This document shows, piece by piece, positions 9,281-23,700 of a stretch of DNA of 64,000 nucleotides. The position numbers and the translations under genes are program-made. Source of the DNA: Catonia carolina. Taxonomy: Eukaryota > Arthropoda > Insecta > Hemiptera > Achilidae. How positions within the stretch are numbered: position 1 is the first letter of the stretch; every line of letters begins with the position of its first letter. The DNA is taken from NCBI GenBank assembly GCA_035578175.1, contig JAQMRL010000008.1:6734883-6798882 (forward strand), in the 5' to 3' direction. The notes below the pieces were generated by a model. It worked only from the letters and a program-made list of their open reading frames with translations, ran no database searches and was not told the DNA's origin.

Positions 9281-11705
9281 CTGCAACACAATCGACACAA
9301 TAATTATACGACATATAGTACAGACAATCAGAGAACAAATACGTATACGTATTACTACACTTCATATCAGTTGCTGAGTTTACATGGGTGGAAACATCAA
9401 ATCATCTACAGTAAAACCTCACTAATTCGGAATTCGCGATATTTCGGACTACTCCAAGAAGAGCAGCTTTTTTAATTTTTTTTAGAAGTTTCTTAGTTAA
9501 AAATTAATAAAGTGCTACTTCAAAAAAATAATAGCTTTTAACTGTCTAATAAAAATTGTTTCATCCTGAAATACATTATTGGTTACTCAGTGAAGAAAAC
9601 GTTCCACAATTTAAGCTAGTGAAGTGAGAAACCACATAGACGAACTTATTGAATTTCCAGACTTCAATGACTATTATCTTGTCCTAAGAGAGATGCGCCA
9701 ACACGTTATAAGAAAACAGTGTAGCAAAGAATCACAGAAAAAAATAACAAGTTTTTTTCCTAAGCAACCTCAAATGATCCCTGAGGATATTTGTCAACCC
9801 TCTACTTCAACAAGTGCCAAATAATCGGTACGTAAGTACAGTGTTTTAATTAAATATCATTTTACACTGGACATTTATTATTTAACAATATTTTTACTGT
9901 CGTAAATATTTTTATTTCCATACTTTTAACTTTGTTGTTTTTCAATAGACTGTACTGTAAATTCATTAAACATCGATATTTCAGACAAGTAACGTTTATT
10001 TTTTAATTTTAATTGCCTAAATTATTCAATTTTTAGATGTAAACAAATATTCGTGATAATTCGGACTTCACTTCCCCCCCTCCCACAATTAGTCCGAATT
10101 AGTGAGGTTTTACTGTAGTTTTCAGTGGTATTAGTTAATAAATTTTTTTTTTTTTTTTTTTAATTTACGCCCCAATTGGAGCACTCAAGTCACTCATGGA
10201 CATGCGTTCCTTGAGGAGTTAGTTGTGGCACCACACTGTTGTTTTCTTTGTTCCCACATCAATTTCATATTCCTTGACCTGGTGGCTCTCAATCTCTCTG
10301 CTACAGCTGCATTCGGCTGTCTTCTCTCTCTGAAAGGCAGTTGGGTTATCCTCTTTTTCCTTAGGATGGTCTTCTCTTCTCGTCTCTGGATCATTTCTTC
10401 ATTTATATTCAAGTTCCTCATGTCTGACATGACTTCCTGTATCCATTTGTTTTGGATCTTATTCTTCATTTGGTAGTCAAGGAGCTGTTTAATGAGTCTT
10501 GAGTCAGGCAGTCTGCTAAGGTGGCCAAAGAAAGCGACTCTCCTCTTCCTCATTGTGTCCAATATCGGCTCATTTTCCTTATAAACTATATTGTTGGGGA
10601 CTATCCACCATTTTCCTTGGACTTGATGCTTGAAATTAAATTATTTTATTAAAGAAAAAAAAAATTATCACCTTTTAACAGTACATTTATAAGAAAATAC
10701 AAGAAATTTTCACTAGATTCATATATTGTCCACATAATTTATTTATTTACGCTATTATAAACTTTTATAATACTTCACGAATAAAACATTAATTGCATCA
10801 ACTGACAACGTTCCCGAATCAATCTTGATGAACAACCCAAAATACACATGTAACCTCAGCCTTTACTTTTCGTTGTAATTAAATAGAACACTAATCTACT
10901 AGCGCTCTAACGGTGTACTTAAATACTAAAATCTGGTGTGAAACACTCACACAACTTTCTCTTGCCAATGCAAATAATTATTAATAAACCTAACATTATT
11001 AATAAAATATTAGAAATAAACAAAAACTAACCTCAAAAACATAACCTTATTTTAATCATGAGTGAATGACGCAAAATGACAATCGAACTCAGTTTGGCTT
11101 AAAAATACGGAAAATCACGCTTTCACGCTAAACTAGGCTCTGTAGAGAAAAATGCTCTAAACAAAAGTTGTAGATCTTTTAATTTTCTATAACTTTTATT
11201 ATATACACTTTTGTCGTTAAGTGCATACTAAGGCCGAAATCTTAAAAAAATCGATTTTTCACACGTTTTCGTGAGAAAATAAACAGAAAATCGCTAATTA
11301 CCGCTAAACTAAGCGTTATACAAAAAAATGTTTGAAATAAAAGTTGTAGGTTTTTAAATTCTCTACAACTTTTATTATATAAGTTTTTGCGCTAAAATTT
11401 ATATTAAAGCCGTAATCTTAAAAAAACAACGTTTTTACGTGAAAACAGCCTCACCGAGAATTTCAGCAAACATGGCGCCTACCCTATCTTGTAGAGAATA
11501 AAAAATTGAGTAAAATAGGCGATTTTAAAAAAAATCGTAGGACCAGTTTTTGAGAAAATCGCAAAAAAGTGAAAAATTATACGAATAAACTACTACTTCC
11601 GGTTGACCGATTTTGATGAAAATGTTCGTGTCGGGTCCGGTAGTGGTATGTAACTTAAGTTTTAAGTTTCAAGTTCGTACGATGTTTCGTTCTTGAGATA
11701 TTTTG

Positions 11706-11741
<36 letters not shown>

Positions 11742-14700
11742 TCGCTAAAAACATGTTTTTTGGATTCAGGGGGTCTGAAAACGTATAGATCCGGTGAAAA
11801 CTCGATTTCGAAAAATCGACATGAAAACAATACTTTCCTTCCTATATATTCATATAGGCAAGAGAAAGTAAAAATGGTACTAGATTCAGAATTAATAAAC
11901 AAAAAATCCTCAAATGGCGTGACTAGCTCCTCTCAAAGTGTTAAATGTGACATAAGCTGTCGTGAGACGTACGGTAGTTCTTTGGATGCAGAACTGAATG
12001 GGTTTTCTCTCCATCTGTTGATGATTAACATGGGAGCAGTATTATAGTTAAAAAAAAAATCTTTTTATAATGGATCCTGCAGTTTGAATTTAATTCTAAT
12101 TTAAATAATGAATTTATATAATAAATTTCACTAATCTTTTTAAACTGCGTCAACTTTTATCTTTACTTAACACATGTTTCGGTGGATCCACCACCATCAG
12201 AATAAATAACATAATTGAAACTAAAAAATTTTTATTTATTTAAATCATCTTTAAATAAATCTTTATTTTAATAAATCATCTTCTATAGATTTTAAATAAA
12301 TAAAAATTTTTTAGTTTCAATTATGTTATTTACTCTGATGATGGTGGATCCACCGAAACATGTGTAAGTAAAGATAAAAGTTGATGCAGTTTAAAGAGAA
12401 GGTTAGTGAAATTTATTATATAAAATAGAATTACTCATACTTTCTGAGCACATCTCGATACAGAAAAATCAAAATCTGATGCAAACATTTTCGTGTACGG
12501 ACAAAATAATGACAAGATAGAAAGAAACTTTGGCATATTCCAATTTCTGTAAGCATAATGGGCTTATCTATATACTTATTAAAAAAATTTCTACATATCA
12601 GATGAAAAGGTAAAAAGATGAATAAAAAAATTTGGAAATATAATTCAAAATACAGTAAATAAAAATTAAAAAAAATTATTTCTTAAAATAAAAAGCTTGA
12701 AATGCCTTTCAATTAAAATTGAGATACTGCATAGTTTAGAATGCACTGTTAAGACACAAAGAGTTAATAATTAAAAAATTAAATTAAAAGAAAACAAGAG
12801 TATTATGTCCAGAGAAACTTCAATGAAAACTGAAAGACAGAAAAACCGCACCATGATAGGAAATGAGAAAACACAACAGATACAATGACAAAGAGTGTAT
12901 TGTTTGAAAAAAATTACTCGATCTACGCATATTTGAAGTAAGCAAATAAACAGTGGTGATAAATGAATTGATAAGTAATAAACTTAACAATGCCTGCCTA
13001 TAACAGGTACAGTAGGTGGAGTGTTAAATTAATTACACTCGATCTGCTAGTTACAGGGCTACAAAAATAGTTCTGTTTCTTTTCACATAGTCAGCCAATT
13101 ATATGACTGAACTATTTAAGAACAAAAGAGGTAAAGGTGTAAAAGACACTAGTCAGAGTTATCTTCTCCGAGAGTAATGAATTTCATCATACAGACAGAC
13201 CCTGGGGTGAATGAAGTGAAGGTGTCGTTTGCAGGGTGGAGAGTGGGTGCTTTTCGGAGGGTCTGGTAAGCTGATACGCACACTCTTTCAACTCAGTGAG
13301 GAAAGCAATAGTAAACCACCTCACTCCTCGTTTTTACTAAGTAAAACCTCTAGAGCTTCAAACCAGCCTTTCAGCTGTTGACCTAAACAACTTAACAAAA
13401 GTTAATATTCACACTTAACAATTGTTTCTTGACACAATCTATACTCTGTTTTTGGAGTATCCTGGATGCAGTTAAAACCCTGCCAAGAAAGGGCAAATAA
13501 AAAAAAAAATTTGTGCAGAAGGAACACAAAAAATTAACAAACAATACGAGAGATAAACTATCAAGAACTGGTGAGCAATGAGATTTCTTAAAATTAAACG
13601 CTACCATAAATAAATATTGAAACTGTCACCGAATCACTTCAGCAGTCCATTCCAAATAAAACTAACAAACTTTTGATTCATACATGAACGTATTTCACTT
13701 GAAACAACTTGACCGCTTTACATCATCTGAAAGTTGAATTTTTAAGTACCTTTTTACAAGTAACTCCTTAAATTAAATCTACACACAATCCAGAAACACT
13801 TGAGATGTTCAGCAAATAATGAATGGAAGGATAAACCCATTTTTATCGTTCAAATAAGCTTCTTCTTTTTCTTCTTCTTCTTCCTACCAAGGATTAGGCC
13901 GCAGCCTGTTCCGAACTCACATGCTATATCATCTATCTCCATCTTCTCCTTGGTCTACCGACATCCCTTTTACCTTCTGTAGCATACCAGTGCACCTGCT
14001 TTAGGTAATCTGACATCCTTGCCATAAGCTGACTCAAACATTGGCGATAATCCTTAATCTTTTCGGTCAAGTTTTAAATACCCAATTCTGACCTTATTTC
14101 TTCATTCCTTATTCTGCCCAAGCGTGTACACCCCCCCCCTCTTTACACCTTCACAGAAATCCCATCTCTGCCATTCGGATTCTCTGCTCGTGGGTTTTTG
14201 TTGTCGTTCACGCCTCACTTCCGTGCAGAATAACTGGAGCTGCCATAACTTTATTAAACTTAAGTTTTGTGTTTAAATAAGCCACCAATAGAATACATAC
14301 CGAATGCTTTTTTGAGAACAGCTCCTTGAGAATTTCATTACACGCTTGTAGTGACTCGGAAAGTTTTTCTTTTGGCTTTCCTTCGTGCGGTACCTGAATA
14401 AGAAGAAAATTATTTAAAACACATTATAATACAAGAATAAATTTAACACTCAATAACACAGGTTAGAAATAAAAATACATATCGATTAAGTGTTAACATA
14501 AATGTTAACTCCATTTTTTTTTTATTAACCATCTGTGACAATGTTATGTCAAATTATATCACGCTTCCCAACAAATCTGACGTACAGGGAAATTTAACAT
14601 TGGACAATGTACTGTCAACATTATTCTTATTACAAGGGAGTACTCTTACTTTTCTGCCCATAACTGACAGGTGGAGTGTAAAATTATTTACACTCAATTT

Positions 14701-17700
14701 GTTCGTTGCAGGGCTAAAATAAATAGTTCTGTTTCTTATTATAAATGGTCAGCCAATTAAATGACTGAATCATTTAACAACAGAAGAGGTAGAGGTGTAA
14801 AAGACACTAGTCAGAGTTATCTCCTCTGAAAGTAATGAATTTCATTATACAGCAAGACCCTGTGGTGAATGAAGTGAAGGTGTCATTTGCAGAGTGGAAA
14901 ATATGTGCTTTTCAGAGGGCCCGGCATGCTGATAAGCATACTTTCCCACTCAGTGAGGATCGCAATGGTAAACCACCTCACTCCTCGTTTTACTTAGTAA
15001 AACCTCTACGAGTTCAAATCAGCCTTTGGCTGATGACCTAAACAACAATCATTAAGTTAGTTCATTATTTTGTTTTTCATTAATTTTGACGACTTATGAT
15101 ATCCCTACTCCAGAGTCGTTTGAGTCTTTGTATAGGGTCAGTTGGTAAATCTGGTGTGTCTAGGTCAACAATGAGCTGGTTTGGATTATTGGGTAATTTC
15201 TTTTTAAATCGTTTGTATATGCGTAGGAACACATTGTTGATGCATGGGACATTTAAGTCCGTGTGTAGTGAATCGTTCGTTACGTAAAAGGGAGCACTAG
15301 TTATAATGTTTTTAACATCAATTAGTTGAATTAAAAATTACAATTATGATTTACTAATGTTTTTCATTATTTAATTAATAATAATCATCAATGATCAATA
15401 ACAAAAAACAAAGAAAAAAAATTAATATGTGGGACTCGAACTCACGGCCTCTTATATTGTATAATCAAAAATAAAAATAAACTTACCACATTATATATGT
15501 CCGGCTAAAAATCAGACAACAATGGAAGTGAAATTGTTTTCTTATATAAGTGCCGCGCTATACCGAAATTGAATAACACTTTTGCCTTTATTTATTAATA
15601 ATTAAATTACTAGCAGCTCCAAAAATCTTTTGCAGACTCATTTTATTCTGTTTCTAAACGCTGGAGTAATATAAGTAAAAGTACACCCTTGTAATAAGAT
15701 TAATGTTAACCCGTTCGCTGCCACCGTTACTTTCATTACATGATTTCATGTTTTTGTCAAAATTTAGCTATAAATAATTTTTATTTTTACTTATCTGGTA
15801 TTATAGAAAAATGTCTAGCAAAAAAATTTCATATACCAAACACCTTAAGATATTGTATTTAAAAAAAAAAAAAAAAAAAAGAAAAGTAATCGCTTACCAC
15901 ACTGACACCTATTCAAGCGTACGTGAAAGTCAAGTGAATATGGATTGTCTGTGATAAAAGAAAGGTGGAAAAACTGCTCTCTTTGAGATGATGTCATTGA
16001 CATATTCATACAGTTATTTATGACATATATATTATTATATGAAAGCACGGAATTTTGTGAACACGTGCTAGTAGAAAAAAATTAGAAAAGATAAATTAGA
16101 ATGCCATAGTTGCTTTGTGAAAAAGTGTCTGAAAATGGCTATTCTATGAATCTATTCTATATTGTATGAAGGGTTAATTCCATTTTTCAGGTCATATTCA
16201 ATTCAACCGGTCTTGCTGTATGCAAGATTATTCAACAATATACCTACCCCTACCATTCCAGGTTTCAAACTCGGTTAAAACACTATTTTTAGTTAAGATA
16301 CGGCCTTTACATGGTTTTCTTCAAAAAAAATCTGAATTCAATGGTACCACAGCATTCACAAATTAACAGAAAAATTCCCACTAATCGAATTATGTTTCTT
16401 AATACCTTACTTTTTTCTCATACATTCAGCTACTATTTAACTATGTTTACTGGTGTGTGCGTACACTAACTTTCATTATTACACAAACTGTTTACTGGTG
16501 TGCGCGTACACTAACCTTCACTATTACACAAACTGTTTACTGGTGTGCGCGTACACTAACCTTCACTATTACACAAACTGTAAACTGGTGTACGTGTACA
16601 CAAACCTTCAATATTACACAAACTGTTCAGTACTTAAACACTCGTCATCTAACAACAATATATTGGCAGTTCAATGTATAAAAGTTAAATAGTTTCAAAT
16701 GATATTTGATATTCTGATAATGGTGGATCCACCGAATACATTTAAGTAGATCATAAAGAAATAAGAATCAAGGCAGCTGAAAAGGTATGCAAAATAATTA
16801 CACAATACAATCGATTGCAAGCTTACACAGGATGCATTATGCAGATTTATTTTTGAAGCAAAATAAAAAAAAGAACTGAAAACAAGTATTTTAACATTTT
16901 GATAAATTACAAGCTGCATGCTGGATTTTCAATTAGCACAATACATATATGGACATCCCTACAGCCTTAAAATACTAAAAGAAAAAATACAAAAAATTCT
17001 AAACTATCCACAATTAGAAAATTGTCCATACAATCACAAAACAACAGTACGAACTTACATAAATAAGAATTTATTTGTATCAACCTTTTCAACAATAATA
17101 TAATATACACCAACATAAATACACGATTAAAAAAAGCGTTTCGAAATTACACACAAAATGTCACATTAATTAGATACAAAATAGTGTGGGAAGAACTTGA
17201 AGCCGTATTTAGGTACTTTTAACGAACATTAACATCAAATTTAATCGATTTTCTCTCTCAACACCCTGGCATCACAATCACATTTCCATATGCTATCATA
17301 CACATTAGCTGCGACACAAAGATTTTTACACCATCCACCAATCATCAGCATGCAAAATTAATACAATATTTATGAAGAAAAAAAAACAAACAAAATCACT
17401 TTGACCAATCACAGAGAAGATAATGAACAACAAACATTAAAATAAAAAATAAAAAAAAATCGAGAAAATAAAAATATATGAAACAATCTGTGATGTAATT
17501 TCAATTTCAAATCGATATTACGATGGAAATCAAAAGCAGATGAAATATAAATATATATGCATTTACATCTGTACGTGTTGTGAAAAACAAACAAATATTA
17601 CAAAAAATAAATACATGAAACTATCTGGTGATGTAATTTCAAATTTAAACCAACATTACGAAATTGAAATCAAGGGCAGATCGAAACAAATCAAGATGAA

Positions 17701-20700
17701 ATCAAACCATGAAAAGACATTTTGCACCAAAAAAAAAAAAACAGATCTAAAATTAAACAACAAATAAAATACCGACAAACGACGATGGAAAAAAATAAAC
17801 ATGTACAAAGTTAAAATGAATGTAAAAAAAAAAATGCGAGTATTGTTAAAGAAGAATGAGGAATAGCTGTTGAATATACCTGATTACTATTTGGCGCTCC
17901 AGGTACTGCCATCAGTGCCGGTTGTGAATAAGATAAGCCGTCAACCGCTTGTCTTTGTGGCTGTAAACAATCAATTCAATCCACATTTTACTATTTACTA
18001 CTACACATCATCAAATCGGTAAACATTTCGTACAGCACAACACACCATGCAAAAGTAAAACACAACCATCTCATCGAAATGAAAAAAAACTGGACAGAAA
18101 GAAACAACAACGGAAAGAAAAATCAAGAATACATAAAAACCGAACCGGAAAAATCACGACAACATTTTCACAAAGAATAAACATATAAGAAAATTATAAA
18201 AAACAAAATAACAAGCAAATATGAACTTAAGAAAAATAATATACACGCATATTTAACAAAACACAATATCTTAAAAAACAAACAATTTAAAACCTTCACA
18301 ATCTTTCATTTAATAAAATAATAAATATATGTACAAGTCTTTAAAATAAAACGTGATACAAATTAATCATATTAAAATATAAAGTTTTTGATCTTTTTCA
18401 GTGTATTTACTGTACCATTCTCAAAAACCAAATCTCAAACTACTAAGATGATATGGTGAAGCTATTACCTTTAAACATAACTTATTTTTTTTTAAACACC
18501 TGTGGGTGCACATATTTTTGAAATCACAGAATTCTATGTTTAGAACTCAAACAAAAAATAACTTCAGAATAAACTGTACAACCTCCCTAACAGTATTTTT
18601 AAAACAGTTTTTTTTTTAACGGACTCACCTTTTTAATTTGTCTTCCTGACTCTCTCCTCGTGCCGACTTTCGCCGCTTTCGAATCCGTATAAAGTGGATC
18701 CGCGGTTAAACCGGTGGTCGGAGCTCCTAAATTCACGACAGGATCCGCCTTTCTTTTGACACCCTTCTTTTGTTTCGCCGCAGGAACCGCCGGATCCATG
18801 ACCACCCCCTTGCCACCCGCCCTACCACCAGCTGCCGCCCCCGTCCCCGCTCCCGGCGTCATCACCGCTCCGCCGACCACCAGAGGGTCCACAGCTGGTT
18901 GCGCTGTGTACGTTCCAGCAGGAGGAGCTGCCACCTGAAACGCAAACATAACATTTCATAAATGAAAATCTGATGTGAAACGCTCGCACGACTTTCTCCT
19001 GATAATGTAAATAAATAATCAAACATAAACTACCTTTTGAACACGAGTGAATGGTGCTAAATGAAAACCAACCTATGTAAAGATTAAAAAATACAGAAAA
19101 TTACTAATTAACGCTAAATTAAATGCTTTACTAATGGGTGTTTTATTAAGGATGCAACCCTAATTATAAGAAGATAGAAATAATAACATGGGTAAATTTT
19201 TTGTCCCCCAATCGGTATGTTGGCTACAGTGTACTCAAGGCCAACTACCTAAGACAGTTAAAATGCCCACCGCATTAAAACTATATTAAAATATTTCCCG
19301 GTCAACGTATTCTATTTCTGTAAACGCTATTAGTTGTGTTGAAAAATTCTCGACAAAATAAATATAATAATGACCGGTCTCAGACTTGTATTGATTTCAT
19401 TGCAACAAGTTTTATCATGTACTGCACTAACTACTAATAACTGCACTACAGTTAATAATTTGTTCATTAACTTATAACGGGTGTTTTATTAATGGCGCAA
19501 CCCTGATTATAACAAGATAGAAGTAATAACATGGGTAAATTTTCTGTCCCCCAATCGGTATGTTGGCAACAGCGTACTCAAGGCCAACTACCAAAGACAG
19601 TTAAAATATTCCAGTCAAGCATTAGTGTGGTGACAGCAGTCGTTTTGTTATATTGTGTCGGCAATGGTTTTTTTTCCAAGAAAGAACCGGGTTTTTTTAT
19701 TAAGAACGCAACCCTATGTTAAAAGCCATGATCTATAGCATATTTTTATTTTCCATACAAATTATTAATTAATCTAAATTATTATTTTGCAAATGAATAG
19801 CAAATTGCAATGAAAAAATTGTATTACTTTTATCTTCTTATTATCAGGGTTGCGTCCTTAATAAAACACCTGGTTCTTCCTTGGAAAAAAACCACTGCTG
19901 AAACAATATAACGAAACGACTGCTGTCACTACACTAATACTTGACTGGAACATTTTAACTGTCTTAGGTAGTTGGCCTTGAGTACACTGTTGCCAACATA
20001 CCGATTGGCGGACAGAAAATTTACCGATGTATTACTTCTATCTTCTTATAATCAGGGTTGCGTCCTTAATAAAACACGCGTTATAAGTTAATAAACAAAT
20101 TATTAACCCATGTAGTACAGTACACTATAAAACTTGTTGCAGTGAAATCAGTTTAAGTCTGAAACCAATCATTATTATATTTATTTTGTAGAGAATTTTT
20201 CAACACAACTAATAGCTTTTACAGAAATAGAATACGTTGACAGGGAAATATTTTATTACCGTTTTAGTGCGGTGGGTAGGCTAGATTGTTGGAAAAATTT
20301 AATGTAAACAGATATCGCACGCAGGCCGGCCATAAGTCAACATACAAACACGATTCTTAGTTTGTGTTAAAGCTGTAACTTTTTTCTACAGGAATTCGCC
20401 CTTGTTATAAATGACGGTGGGGTCTATTGTTAAGCTGTAGCAAATTGAGGAAGGGAGCGGTGCGCTACAGAATACTACCAAGTCACTACACCAACAACAA
20501 AGACAATAATACAAGTCATTCTCCTGCGAATTACAGAATTGTGAAATATACGTGTACGTGTAGATAAAATTATTCTTTACAAATTGTTTTTCACAAGTAA
20601 AATTTTAACTACAGTTCAGCCGTTCTTAGTTTGCTCCTACTGTCAACAAACAAAAGCCACCTACTACAGGGTGCACGCTTGAATCTCCGACTTTACGGAT

Positions 20701-23700
20701 GTCGTATTCCTATTAAGTTAACTATGTTTTTAATTATAAGTACTTAAAAGTACTAAAACAAATCAGTCATTATATGATGTAGGCCTAACAATTTCATTTA
20801 TAAAAATACTTTTAAAAGTATTTTGTTGTTACTTTTTAATCACCGTGTACACATTTTTGATATAATGCGCATGCTCAGTGACGTCATTATTTGTGTACAT
20901 TAGGAGCAAACTAAGAGAGGCTGGACTGTAAATGAATGTTTAAAAAACATCATTGACAAGGAATGTAATACGGCTAGTGTTTTAGAAGCATAAAAACTTT
21001 GCCCTGTCCTTTTGTCTTTATTGTTTGGTGTCATTCCAATGGTTACAAACCGGACCTGTGGTAAACAAACTGAGAGTGTAGTCTACATACTGTTCAAATG
21101 GCAACTCAATTTTTTACCACAGTAAAATATAAACCGTGAAGTTATGGTAATTCCTAATTACTGTATTTTCCAGAAATAGAGAATAAAATCCCTCAACTAG
21201 TGAATGGGGAAAAACAGCATTGTTAGTAGAAGTCGTTAAACAATAAGTTGTAAATATAGCCAACTGTTAATCATCTAATATACAGGGGTAGTATTTTTTT
21301 TTTTAAGACGAGTGTATTTTCCCCGTATTTCCCCCACTATTACGAGTGTATTTCTTACACGGGGTCCTTTTCCCCGTGGAAGAAAGACCCGTTTATGGGT
21401 CTTTCTTCCACCTGCCAACTCAAAGCCAATCGTTAGGGTGGTTCTCCTTCCCGTTGGGCCCTCCAGGTTGGTTTAACGGTCGGTGGGAAAGGGAGGCTTG
21501 TTAACCAGAGGTTTTTTTTTGTTTTTTCGCCCTGGAGACTCTAGGAGGAGTATAGGACATGTCAGCTATAAAACCTGAAATATATAAATAAGAATCACAC
21601 AATGTATCACTACTATCACGAAAGAAATTCTTGTACGCTATAAAATGTTCCACCGTTCAAGTAATTTTTCAGATTCCTTTTAAAGGAATTCAAATTCTCA
21701 CAACATTTTAAAAATTGGGGTAATTTATTCATGAAGAATTTTCTCCCTGCATAAATAGGTTTTTGTTCAAACAATTTTGTGGAGTGATTAGTTACATAAT
21801 AATCGTTTCTGTTTCTCGTGTTATGATAGTGAACATTGAAATTCTGCATAAAATTATTTTGGCTAACATCCTGGATTCGGATGTAGGAGATTGAAAAGAA
21901 TTCCATTTGGAATAGTTGTGTAAGAAGCAGAAGATAATAATTATTTGAAGAGGTGACACCCAGAAGACAAGGAGGAGGAGAATAAAGAGGAGAAATATTA
22001 GTAAATTTCATTTTGTATATATTAAAGGTTTTTAAGTTTGGTTTTTAGTTAAAGTCGCGAGAGAAAAGGTTGGGTATAGATACTGAAGTCACGAGATTGC
22101 CTTCTGCGTGTGGATGGGCTGTGAGGAAGGGAAGTGAAAATAACGACAGTGCTGCAAACCTCAACAGTCAGATACTACTCGTACATTTCACTACTGAGCA
22201 GTCTCTACAAACATTTTGTAAACTTTGGTTTATTCCGAGAAAATGTTTTCATCATAAACCTAGTAAGAAATTAATGCGACTTATAATATTGCCTATAGCT
22301 TAATTACATGATGTTTGATTTACTGTAATTACCAACTACCTTATTCCATTGGAACAAAATTTTCTACAAATGAATCGCCTTCTTTACTATCACTGACACC
22401 GGCGTATTCACTATAAGTTTCTCAAATATCACCTAAAAGTTTTCTTTTTTTACCAGGTGTCAAAAAAACTATTGAAAAATAACTTCTTTACGTCTTTAAT
22501 TTCCTTCTTTATTTTTCAAATAGTGGAAAGAAAAAAATCACGGTAGTTAGCCACTCGCTCATGGCTTTTGTTAAGAGCCAGGGGAAAGGTATTTAGTTTA
22601 GCTTTAACTTCACAGCATTTTATTACACTGCGTGTTCAGATTCCATTCAGCACTGTGAATAGTCTGCCTATGTTTTCGAGAAACTAACATTTCTGTTTAT
22701 TGTAACAAACAGTTTAATTCGTAGTTAACCTACAAAAGGTTCCGCGATAAACTGTATATGCTCCAGGTATAGCATAAGTTGTTATATTTGGGTTACTGAA
22801 ATTAAAGCAATCGTGCATGCGCACTGATGCTTTTAGCCCCATACCCTTCGTTGCAACAAACAAGGGCAAACTTGTGACTCAAGTAACTATACATTTAAAA
22901 TATAAAGGTGATTCAAAAAGAGCGCCGGTTTTTAAACGGCTGGTAAATTTTTGTTTATCGGTTGGCAACATTGTTTGACCTCATTTCTATTTTGGAGAAC
23001 ATTCCGATTGACGATTCAGTTGTAGTTTCTCTTGTATGCACAGCGAGTGACAGTTTGGTGCGGCTTTTGGTCGGGCGGTGTCATCGGCCCTTACTTTTTT
23101 GAAAATCAAGAAGGACAAGCCGTGACAGTAAATGGAGACCGATACCGTACGATGATTAGGAAGTTTTTGTGGCATCATTTGGATGGAATGGACATTGACG
23201 AGTTGTGGTTTCAGCAGGATGGTGCCACCTGTTACGCTGCACGAGAAACAATGTTGTTGCTCCGTGAACGGTTCCAGGATCGCATCATTTCTCGTAATTC
23301 CGACCATCAATGGCTACCAAGGTCGTGTGACTTGACGCCTTGTGACTTTCCTCTTTGGGGTCATCTGAAGTCATTGGTGTATGCCAATAAACCCCGAAAC
23401 ATCAATGACTTGAAGGAGGAAATTCAACGGGTTATCAGGCAAATGGAAGTCGAAACTTGTCGTGCAGTAATATCCAATTTCATGGACAGAGTTGATGCGT
23501 GCCAGCACAGTAGAGGACACATGCATGACATCATGTTTCATACATAAAATCGGAAGGAAAGATGAACTTGTTGATGTATTTATTTTCAGTTTTTCAATAA
23601 AATAAATCTCTTAATTTGATATATCAAAACCGGCGCTCTTTTTGAATCACCCTATATTAGGGTAATTTAATGAACAGAAACATAGTTTTATTTCTCCATT

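Noticed and set aside
9471..9485. Possible LTR retrotransposon or endogenous virus traces
   Set aside because: No LTR pairs, primer-binding sites or retroviral-type protease, integrase or envelope frames were seen anywhere in the window.
16446..16625. CRISPR-like look of regularly spaced repeats
   Set aside because: Units are contiguous without unique spacers, and the sequence is eukaryotic.
16453..16692. Two overlapping frames with repeated Tyr/Thr motifs
   Set aside because: Both follow from the 45-bp tandem repeat, whose length is a multiple of three.
18714..18961. Long plus-strand frames with Pro/Ala runs at 18714, 24660 and 40419
   Set aside because: They are antisense shadows of GC-rich BET exons.
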